From Populus alba (lineage: Eukaryota > Streptophyta > Magnoliopsida > Malpighiales > Salicaceae), in contig NC_133301.1 of assembly GCF_005239225.2 (NCBI RefSeq), forward strand, positions 6,597,157-6,661,156: a stretch of 64,000 bases of DNA. The letters run 5' to 3'. Position numbers and translations under genes: made by a program. The notes beneath the pieces are model-generated. The model saw only the letters and a program-made list of their open reading frames with translations, made no database searches and had not been told where the DNA came from. Below are positions 55,742 to 64,000 of the stretch, piece after piece (the first letter of the stretch is position 1; each line of letters starts with the position of its first letter).

Positions 55742-56450
55742 TCAATCGTCTTCCCTCTAAAGTCATTACCAGCAAATCACCTTTTGAAATGGCTTATAAT
55801 TAAAAACCCAATTATTTGTTTGTACATGTTTTTGGATGTGCCTGCTGGCCGAACTTGCGTCCTTATAACAAACATAAAATTGATTTTTGTTCAAAAACTT
55901 GTATTTTTCTTGGCTACAGTCTTTCACACCAGGGCTATAAATGTCTCGATTTAGCTTCAGGTAAATTATATGTTTCTCGTCATGTCATTTTTATGAGTCT
56001 TTTGTTTCCCTATTAAAAAAGACTCCTCAACATCTGCTCTTTCCACACAAACTTCTCATTTACCCTCCTCCTTAATTCAACCGAGGATTCCTAATGATCA
56101 TTCAGGATCAAATTCATGTTTAAATACTCCACCAATTACTCACCTCATTCCACTGCATTAGGGTCCTTTGGATGTTTAGTCTACTCTAAATTGTTCAGAT
56201 GGTATTACTGCGCCAGTTAGGGAAACCTCTCTGCACTTCCATATTGTTGCAGAATCTCCACTTTCCAGTGACAATCTGATGCCACACCGGATGATTACTA
56301 GATCACAAACACAATCTCTCAAGCCAAAGACCCCTTATGTTGGTATAGCCCGATATCCACTCCCTTAATGTTTCTTAACTAATCATGTTTCCTCTGATGC
56401 AGAACCTTCTTGCTTCTTTGAAGCCAACAAACATCACCACTGGCATGATG
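55742..56450 (+). pseudogene. Copia integrase C-terminal part and linker to RT
   Basis: Resumes with INRLPSKVITSKSPFEMAYN, then FGCACWPNLRPYNKHKIDF, CIFLGYSLSHQGYKCLD and SRHVIFM, the standard end of copia integrase. 56030-56450 is the poorly conserved Ser/Pro-rich linker (MITRSQT is readable near 56290). Confidence 0.88.
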
Positions 56451-56650
56451 CTATGGACAATGAGTTCAACGCCCTTATAACCAATGGTACTTGGGATCTT
56501 GTCTCTCCTACACAAGATACAAATATTATTGGAAGTAAATGGGTGTTCCGCGTAAAATGCAATGCAGACGGCAGTCTTAAGCATTTTAAAGCGCGACTAG
56601 TGGCCAAAGGTTACCATCAACAACCAAGTCTGGACTTCACAAAAACTTTT
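56451..56650 (+). pseudogene. Copia reverse transcriptase, N-terminal part
   Basis: MDNEFNALITNGTWDLV, GSKWVFRVKCNADGS, HFKARLVAKGYHQQ, LDFTKTF: the conserved start of copia RT. The frame is cut at 56650 by a solo LTR, and the next codons follow after the second target copy at 57600. Confidence 0.93.
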
Positions 56651-57594
56651 TGATACGGTTCAGCCCTGTGATACGACCCAAGTAAGGTCAGATTCGGATT
56701 TTGGCGTAAAAAGCGCAACAGTCCAGGTTTACGGCAACAGTCATAATTCTCAATCCGACCGTTGGATCGGGCTAATATTTTATGTGGACTCTCCAGACAT
56801 ATCTTACTACCTTGGGTTAAAATTGCAAGTCAATCGGACTTCGGTAAGGCACCCCAATACTGGTCAACAGAGGCTGTACGGATTTTGTTATTTACTTCCA
56901 TTTGACTTGTGGACTTCCTATTTGATTAGGATTCTTTTCCTCCAAGGATGTGGCAGCTGGTTTTGGGAATTTCCTAGTTCCACAAGGATCTTTAATGAGT
57001 TGCAATATAATCTCCTAGTGTGGCAAGGATTCATTAATGTTTCAGAATCCTTTTCTTATAAGGATTCCTTATTCATCCTAGCTATACAAGGAAAGAAGGG
57101 CTGGTGGTATTTAATGACAAGTTACTTATTTTTATTATTTTCTTTAATGTTTGGGCTTAATTAAAACTTTGTTTTGAGCTAGGGTCCAAGGCTTGTTTGG
57201 ATCAGGTTATGGGCTTTTCAGTTTAGGGTTTTGGGCCAGTTTTGAGTGGACCTCATATAAGTCCACATAAGGGGTCCATTAGGGTTAACTTTTCAAGAAC
57301 TATTTAAACTCATGTAAGCCACAATTTCGGCAGCTTTGATGATTATTATTCTGAATTTTTCAGTTTTAACGTGTGAGAGTGATTCTTGCATTCTTCAGTC
57401 CTTGAACGAACTGAATCTGACTTATCGAAGATTAACTGGCTTCGTGGCGTCATTCTACTCATTCCAATAGTGTTGGTGCCTTGGGGCAGGTTTCCATTGT
57501 GTCACACTCATATCAGACCTATTTCGGCTTTCCGGGATCAGATCTCAATCTTGATTGTGGGTTGCGTGACCACGTGATCACGAGGTTCGCATCA
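56651..57594 (+). repeat. Solo Ty3 LTR, family C (944 bp), inside copia RT
   Basis: Starts TGATACGGTTCAGCCC and ends GAGGTTCGCATCA. Perfect 5-bp target duplication CTTTT at 56646-56650 and 57595-57599. The 3' 600 bp equal family B; the first 250 bp are a distinct type without the pol-tail frame. Its last seven bases are included in the later tandem duplication. Confidence 0.95.
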
Positions 57595-57599
57595 CTTTT

Positions 57600-58340
57600 A
57601 GTCCAGTGGTTATAGCAAATACTATATGCTTGGTATTGTCTTTCGCAATTACACGACAGTGGACCATTCGTCAGATAGATATACAAAATGCATTCTTACA
57701 TGGCCAACTTCAGGAGGAAATTTATATGCAACAACCTCAAGGCTATATTCATCCTAACTTTCCTCATCATGTGTGTCGCCTTAAGAAGAGCTTATATGGT
57801 CTTAAACAAGCACCGCGAGCCTAGTTTTCTCGCTTAACAGAAACATTGCAGCAGCTGGGATTTGTTGGTTCTAAAGCAGATACATCTTTATTCACACTTC
57901 ATCAGCTCACCTACTCTATCTTCATCCTTACATATGTTGATGATATCATCATCACTGGATCCTCTTCAATTGAAATTAATACCTTCATCCAGTGGCTTGG
58001 TGAAATCTTCCCTGTCAAAGACTTAGGCATCCTGTCATTTTTTCTTGGTGTAGAAGCATTGTTTAAAGGGCTTGATCTCTTTCTCACTCAACGAAAGTAT
58101 GTTGCTAATTTATTACAGAAAATTAATATGCACAAAGCCAGGCCATGTACAACTCCTATGAGTACAACTTGCCACTTATCTAAGTTTGAAGGTGTAGATT
58201 TTTCTGATCCACAACTTTATAGAAGCACAGTTGGTGCTTTACACTACTTGGGTTTCACTTGCCCGGATACAGTGGATTATGGCCTTCATTTCACAAGTCT
58301 ATCAGATCATTCTCTCCATGCATACAGTGATGCCGACTGA
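57600..58340 (+). pseudogene. Copia reverse transcriptase, main part
   Basis: Continues with [44 protein letters not shown], a stop, then FILTYVDDIIITGSS (active-site YVDD intact), FPVKDLGILSFFLGVE, LTQRKYVANLLQK and TPMSTTCHLSK. A TGA replaces the Trp codon after SDAD at 58340, where RNase H begins. Duplicated at 59893-60632. Confidence 0.93.
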
Positions 58341-58812
58341 GCTGCCGATAAAGATGACAGGTGTAGTATTGGGGCATACTGTATTTTCCATGGCTCTAAT
58401 CTTATCAATTGGAGTTGTAAACAACAACAAACTATTGCTCGCAGCAGTACTGAGTCGGAATACAAATCACTATCCAACACAGCAACTGAATTACATTGGA
58501 TCCAATCCATTCTCCATGATCTACAGTTCCCTTTGCCAACCAGTCCACAGTTATGGTGTGATAATATTGGTGCGATAATATTGGTGCAATATATTTGTCC
58601 TCTAATCCAATCTTCCATGCAAGAACTAAACATATTGAAATAGATTTTCACTATGTACGAGATCAAGTCTTGGCAAATAAACTTCAGGTCTCATTTCTCT
58701 CTACAAAGCAGCAACTTGCTGATTTACTGACCAAGTCTTTATCCTCTGCTCGTTTTCAGCTTCTGCGCAACAACCTTCATGTTCAAGATTTGCCCATTTG
58801 GTTAAGGGGGCG
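58341..58812 (+). pseudogene. Copia RNase H and polypurine tract
   Basis: DDRCSIGAYCIF, SSTESEYKSL (catalytic Glu), TATELHWIQSIL and LWCDNIGA are readable. A 14-bp local duplication (gataatattggtgc, 58565-58592) then shifts the frame to SSNPIFHARTKHIEIDFHYV, QLADLLTKSL. GTTAAGGGGGCG (58801-58812) is the polypurine tract before the 3' LTR. Confidence 0.9.
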
Positions 58813-59087
58813 TGTTGGAGATAACTCTAATCCTGTTGAAGATAAATATGATCCTAAGATAAATTCAGTCAAAACATGATGACTATCCCTAATATCCTAC
58901 AGCAACAACTCTATTACAATTGTGATAATATTTTTGAGTTTTGAATAGCTAAAGTATAGGATGCAGTTATAAACGTTTGTGTTTAAAATATACACAATGT
59001 ACATACTACCTGTTAATGAAAAATAAAAGAAATATTTTTCATTCATCCGCGTCTCTCTCTGTATTAATCTAAGTTTGAGATTCTTCA
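58813..59087 (+). repeat. Copia 3' LTR
   Basis: 275 bp, TGTTGGAG...GATTCTTCA, near-identical to 53305-53579. Followed by TCCAT. Confidence 0.95.
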
Positions 59088-59880
59088 TCCATGGAGGAAA
59101 CTTGGTGTCGAATAGCAAGCAAAGCATCAACAGCAGGAAATAAAGGTGCGGTTATTCCCTACCGCTACCTCCTGCATTTGCTTCTGAATTCTCTCTGAAT
59201 CTACCCGAAGTAAACTCTGGTTCCTTTTTCAACCACTAATAATAACATAATCTCAGTTAGCTTTCCCAAATAGCTTTCTTAATAGTTGTGGAGGCGATCG
59301 AGAGTGAAGGAGAAGAAGACTCGTAACCGTCGATGAGGTCTCTTGTCCGTTTTCTGTTATCTCCATTAGAAGATGAATTTAGGGTTTTAAACTTTTTTAC
59401 AAAGGAAATTGCAGATCTATTGAGCTACACTTTTTTACCACAAAGCTCATCGAAAAGTCCGATTTTTTTCTTTTTTTTTTGTTTTTTTTAATCTAGAATA
59501 GGGAGGGAGGAAACTGGTGTTTGGGTTCCGATGACTGCTGACAGATCTAAATTGTTAAGGCCACGGCGCTGTATGCTATTGCTCGTCGTTTGATCTAGCG
59601 GGATCTGCATCCGCGTATCCTTGTCTTTCAAAGATTAAATGGCTAAAAGTCCATTTAAGGTGAATAATGGGATGAGCAAAATTATAAATAAGATTTTATA
59701 ACATATTTAAGAAATATATTTTTTTGTATTTTTTATATATATGTTCTTGATAATTAGAGTTGTAGACAATCATAATTTTATATTTGGATATTTTATGAAG
59801 AAGAGACAATTTTTATTCCATAAAGTATAATTAACAAATATATCTTACTTATTATTGAACTTTTTGTTAAGGGGGAGGTT
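59088..59880 (-). other. Flank of the copia element; possible first exons of an unknown gene
   Basis: The minus strand has an ATG at about 59364 with an open stretch MEITENGQETSSTVTSLLLL. Nearer the copia element it has the frame [21 protein letters not shown], which would continue at 53304. A TAG lies just upstream of that frame, at a possible AG acceptor. I do not recognise the protein. The rest (59400-59880) is AT-rich with nothing recognised. Confidence 0.3.
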
Positions 59881-59892
59881 CGCATCACTTTT

Positions 59893-60632
59893 AGTCCAGT
59901 GGTTATAGCAAATACTATATGCTTGGTATTGTCTTTCGCAATTACACGACAGTGGACCATTCGTCAGATAGATATACAAAATGCATTCTTACATGGCCAA
60001 CTTCAGGAGGAAATTTATATGCAACAACCTCAAGGCTATATTCATCCTAACTTTCCTCATCATGTGTGTCGCCTTAAGAAGAGCTTATATGGTCTTAAAC
60101 AAGCACCGCGGCCTAGTTTTCTCGCTTAACAGAAACATTGCAGCAGCTGGGATTTGTTGGTTCTAAAGCAGATACATCTTTATTCACACTTCATCAGCTC
60201 ACCTACTCTATCTTCATCCTTACATATGTTGATGATATCATCATCACTGGATCCTCTTCAATTGAAATTAATACCTTCATCCAGTGGCTTGGTGAAATCT
60301 TCCCTGTCAAAGACTTAGGCATCCTGTCATTTTTTCTTGGTGTAGAAGCATTGTTTAAAGGGCTTGATCTCTTTCTCACTCAACGAAAGTATGTTGCTAA
60401 TTTATTACAGAAAATTAATATGCACAAAGCCAGGCCATGTACAACTCCTATGAGTACAACTTGCCACTTATCTAAGTTTGAAGGTGTAGATTTTTCTGAT
60501 CCACAACTTTATAGAAGCACAGTTGGTGCTTTACACTACTTGGGTTTCACTTGCCCGGATACAGTGGATTATGGCCTTCATTTCACAAGTCTATCAGATC
60601 ATTCTCTCCATGCATACAGTGATGCCGACTGA
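59893..60632 (+). pseudogene. Copia reverse transcriptase, duplicated copy
   Basis: Same motifs as 57600-58340, including YVDDIIITG and the TGA after SDAD. One base fewer near 60110 changes the frame at KQAPR. It has no RT N-terminal part, because the duplication starts inside the gene. Confidence 0.93.
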
Positions 60633-61104
60633 GCTGCCGATAAAGATGACAGGTGTAGTATTGGGGCATACTGTATTTTCCATGGCTCTAATCTTATCAA
60701 TTGGAGTTGTAAACAACAACAAACTATTGCTCGCAGCAGTACTGAGTCGGAATACAAATCACTATCCAACACATCAACTGAATTACATTGGATCCAATCC
60801 ATTCTCCATGATCTACAGTTCCCTTTGCCAACCAGTCCACAGTTATGGTGTGATAATATTGGTGCGATAACATTGGTGCAATATATTTGTCCTCTAATCC
60901 AATCTTCCATGCAAGAACTAAACATATTGAAATAGATTTTCACTATGTACGAGATCAAGTCTTGGCAAATAAACTTCAGGTCTCATTTCTCTCTACAAAG
61001 CAGCAACTTGCTGATTTACTGACCAAGTCTTTATCCTCTGCTCGTTTTCAGCTTCTGCGCAACAACCTTCATGTTCAAGATTTGCCCATTTGGTTAAGGG
61101 GGCG
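60633..61104 (+). pseudogene. Copia RNase H and polypurine tract, duplicated copy
   Basis: Carries the same 14-bp internal duplication, with one base changed (gataacattgg), so that lesion predates the tandem duplication. Ends at the polypurine tract before 61105. Confidence 0.9.
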
Positions 61105-61378
61105 TGTTGGAGATAACTCTAATCCTGTTGAAGATAAATATGATCCTAAGATAAATTCAGTCAAAACATGATGACTATCCCTAATATCCTACAGCAACAA
61201 CTCTATTACAATTGTGATAATATTTTTGAGTTTTGAATAGCTAAAGTATAGGATGCAGTTATAAACGTTTGTGTTTAAATATACACAATGTACATACTAC
61301 CTGTTAATGAAAAATAAAAGAAATATTTTTCATTCATCCGCGTCTCTCTCTGTATTAATCTAAGTTTGAGATTCTTCA
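61105..61378 (+). repeat. Copia LTR, third copy (in the tandem duplication)
   Basis: 274 bp, TGTTGGAG...GATTCTTCA, one base shorter than the copy at 58813. It was produced by segmental duplication, not by transposition. Confidence 0.94.
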
Positions 61379-62166
61379 TCCATGGAGGAAACTTGGTGTC
61401 GAATAGCAAGCAAAGCATCAACAGCAGGAAATAAAGGTGCGGTTATTCCCTACCGCTACCTCCTGCATTTGCTTCTGAATTCTCTCTGAATCTACCCGAA
61501 GTAACTCTGGTTCCTTTTTCAACCACTAATAATAACATAATCTCAGTTAGCTTTCCCAAATAGCTTTCTTAATAGTTGTGGAGGCGATCGAGAGTGAAGG
61601 AGAAGAAGACTCGTAACCGTCGATGAGGTCTCTTGTCCGTTTTCTGTTATCTCCATTAGAAGATGAATTTAGGGTTTTAAACTTTTTTACAAAGGAAATT
61701 GCAGATCTATTGAGCTACACTTTTTTACCACAAAGCTCATCGAAAAGTCCGATTTTTTCTTTTTTTTTGTTTTTTTTAATCTAGAATAGGGAGGGAGGAA
61801 ACTGGTGTTTGGGTTCTGATGACTGCTGACAGATCTAAATTGTTAAGGCCACGGCGCTGTATGCTATTGCTCGTCGTTTGATCTAGCGGGATCTGCATCC
61901 GCGTATCCTTGTCTTTCAAAGATTAAATGGCTAAAAGTCCATTTAAGGTGAATAATGGGATGAGCAAAATTATAAATAAGATTTTATAACATATTTAAGA
62001 AATATATTTTTGTATTTTTTATATATATGTTCTTGATAATTAGAGTTGTAGACAATCATAATTTTATATTTGGATATTTTATGAAGAAGAGACAATTTTT
62101 ATTCCATAAAGTATAATTAACAAATATATCTTACTTATTATTGAACTTTTTGTTAAGGGGGAGGTT
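61379..62166. other. Duplicated copia flank
   Basis: Second copy of 59088-59880 with the same candidate minus-strand frames; small run-length changes near 61750. Confidence 0.8.
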
Positions 62167-64000
62167 ATCATTGAAGTGATTCTTAACTTAACTCCACTAT
62201 GAAAGACGTTATATATTTTGATTTAAATATTTACAAATAAAAAAAAATATTTATAGGTTAGGAAGGAAAATAATGTGTTGCAATGATGGGAAAATGATGG
62301 TGATGACAACAACAAAGTGATGATGTAATGTTAGTGGGATTGTAGTGGTGTTGAAGTTACGAGTCAATTGTGGTAGTTGAAATAATTGAATAATATTATT
62401 ATTGACTATTGTTGTTGTAAATCATTTTTGGTATTGTAATCTAAAGAAGAAATAATATTTATTTTCCAAACCTAAAAAAATGATTTTTTGTAAGAAGAAT
62501 TAAAAAAAAAAAAAAAAACAACAACAACAACTAAGTTGCCAAATCAAAAATTAAGATTTCCATCAAGACTGGCTAAAAAAAATCATTTTTAGGTCAAAAC
62601 CAGGTTTGCTGGGTTAAAATTGATCAAAATCAGTATGTCAAGGTCAAAACCATCTTTTACAGTTGTCATGAAGTGTAGGACCTCAAATGGCAAAGTTGTC
62701 TCTTGGAAACCAATGGTATTTGAATTTAATCATAAAATTATGATTAGAGAGTTTAGGAGTCATCATCTAATATTATGATCCTTAGAAAACCTAATAGTCT
62801 ACAAGAGTTTGGGTAAGAGGATTAGTTGTGCAAGGAAAAAACACATCATCCTTAGTGCACCCAACCTAGGGTAAGTTGCATTGTTGATTGATTATTTTTC
62901 TAGGTTATGTTTCTATTTGTTGGTCTTATCCAAATTTAAGACAGATCTACCTTTGTAAGGAAGTCTCTATTTTATTAGGTTAAATATTAATCGTTCTACG
63001 GCTCAAATTTAGCATCACATTTATTTTCTATTTTGTACCTTTAATACTCGGGGATACACTTTATAATGTAAGTTCATACCCCCAAATATAAAATTCTACA
63101 GCTAAATCCTAACACTTTTAATATTAAACAAAATAATTGTTATGAGATTTTAGATATTTTGGTCAAATTCTAATAGATGATCATAAACAAGTTACAATAT
63201 CCATTTCGTATTTTTTAAAACATGATAAAAAAAAATACAATTTGGTTTTAGAAAATATGCATGGAAATTTTTAGAATTTGACCATATGTAATTAAAACAT
63301 TTTGTTAATTAAAATGTTTTATATTTTGCACCTTTTTTACCATTTATTAATGCAAAATAAATAAATAAAAACTAATAAAAAGAAAATGTTATGCATAGAC
63401 ACAATTTTTTTTTACAATATTATATTCACACACCCCACAATTACATGTTTACAAACTATATAAATTTAAAATTTAGCAATAATTTTAAAACACACACAAA
63501 ATTCAAAAACTTGTGAAAAGCGCCTTTCAAAGGTTGGAAAGAGGTTGGAGAGATTGTTGGGAACTCAAAAAGCACAAAGAAAGATTTTGGACCAGCAAAA
63601 TAGTGGCAACGGGTAGAGCCACATGTCGCCAACACTAGTAGAGACAAAAATAGGTGGATCTCAACGACATTTTGTCCCTTTTCTTCTTGTGTTTTTGGTG
63701 AATATCATTGTCACCTGTGAAAAGGAATAAAATGTAAGAAACAATTGATGTTTTTTTTTGTTTTCTCTTCATAGGTCTCTTTCTCAGTTTTTTTTTTTTT
63801 TTTTTTTTACTTTTTGGTTGTTTCAACAACCAACAATAGAAAAAGGGCGCAAAGGAAGTAGATGGTGCTAAGAGAAGTAAGGAAGTTATCGTGGATGGTG
63901 GAGATAATTAATGGTGGTTATTGTTTTAGTTAGTTGAGAGAGAAGAGACCATGAGCTATTTTGTGAGTTTAATGAAAGGAGGCAATGTTGCTGTCATTGT
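62167..64000. other. AT-rich terminal stretch; no gene recognised
   Basis: Contains an A run running into (AAC)n (62498-62531), a repeated 'ggtcaaaacca' phrase (62593-62655) and a T run at 63789-63808. Short minus frames near 63456-63829 are low-complexity. The GA-rich end (63840-63990) has no frame that I can assign. Confidence 0.55.

Larger units (their letters stand above)
53305..59087 (+). mobile_element. Ty1/copia retrotransposon with two later insertions
   Basis: Two 275-bp LTRs (53305-53579 and 58813-59087) enclose a primer-binding site, gag, protease, integrase, RT, RNase H and a polypurine tract in copia order. Without the L1 tail (55552-55741) and the solo LTR with its duplicated target (56651-57599), the element is about 4.6 kb, usual for copia. 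All coding parts carry stops and shifts. Confidence 0.95.
57588..59880 (+). repeat. Tandem duplication, first copy (2,293 bp)
   Basis: From the last bases of the solo LTR (CGCATCA) through copia RT, RNase H, 3' LTR and 793 bp of flank. Both edges and the middle junction share GAGGTT (57582-57587, 59875-59880, 62161-62166). Confidence 0.96.
59881..62166 (+). repeat. Tandem duplication, second copy (2,286 bp)
   Basis: Matches 57588-59880 with about a dozen differences by eye, mostly one-base indels in runs (for example GCACCGCGAGCC versus GCACCGCGGCC near 60110). Ends at GAGGTT, after which the flank is new. Confidence 0.96.

Noticed and set aside
58307..58666. 119-codon minus frame in copia RNase H (and its copy at 60599-60958)
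   Set aside because: Antisense to readable RNase H motifs; the frame exists only because of codon structure on the plus strand.
1..64000. CRISPR arrays, prokaryotic operons, ribosome-binding sites, attachment sites
   Set aside because: The window is plant nuclear DNA; no regularly spaced repeat-spacer structure or bacterial gene organisation is present.
1..64000. tRNA and rRNA genes
   Set aside because: I saw no cloverleaf-type sequence with A and B boxes and no rRNA core; the tRNA-like matches are primer-binding sites of retroelements.

Overview
The window is nuclear DNA of a flowering plant. It is AT-rich and has no intact host gene. The identifiable host sequences are decayed copies of plant genes (a LOG-type cytokinin-activating enzyme, a METTL-type methyltransferase, a plant mobile domain protein). 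AT-rich short repeats and the style of the repeats would fit a woody eudicot such as a Salicaceae species, but that is an inference from general appearance. Nearly everything else is retrotransposon: Ty3/gypsy, Ty1/copia and L1-type LINE sequence in several nested layers.

Left third (1-16900). A diverged 1.3-kb tandem repeat (1-2170) is followed by pieces of Ty3 LTRs. A LOG-like pseudogene on the minus strand is cut in two: its N-terminal/middle part lies at 15552-15840 and its C-terminal part at 6405-6748. The 8.8 kb between them is a nest. An element here called X (LTRs 6749-7790 and 13762-15551) landed in LOG. A second Ty3 element, here A (7793-13577, minus strand), landed in X. A deletion then removed A's distal integrase and 3' LTR together with most of X.

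Middle (16900-38200). A plant-mobile-domain pseudogene (16945-18420) is followed by a Ty1/copia 3' end with LTR (19802-21580, minus), an L1 tail (21627-22050) and a mosaic of Ty3 LTR fragments. Two pieces of a METTL2/6-like methyltransferase gene (37975-38110 and 27820-28440, minus strand) are separated by 9.5 kb. That interval holds a full-length L1 LINE (30313-36554, plus strand, 15-bp target duplication, each ORF broken by one frameshift) and a solo LTR with a perfect 5-bp target duplication.

Right third (38200-64000). More Ty3 LTRs follow, some solo, some with primer-binding site, leader and broken gag, several joined head to head in inverted orientation. A second plant-mobile-domain fragment and a 5'-truncated LINE (50874-52185, itself split by a solo LTR) lie here. 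A Ty1/copia element spans 53305-59087. It has been hit by a short L1 tail in integrase and by a solo LTR in reverse transcriptase. Its 3' half plus 790 bp of flank (57588-59880) was then duplicated in tandem (59881-62166), with six bases of microhomology at the junction.

The insertion order can be read from target-site duplications and interruptions, so the window works as a record of successive transposition, LTR-LTR recombination and deletion. A notable family trait is that the Ty3 LTRs carry, at their 5' end, an open frame that looks like the tail of the pol polyprotein. I found no sign of a new defence, metabolic or signalling system. The unusual content is structural: LTR mosaics and inversions, gene-fragment interruption and a young tandem duplication.
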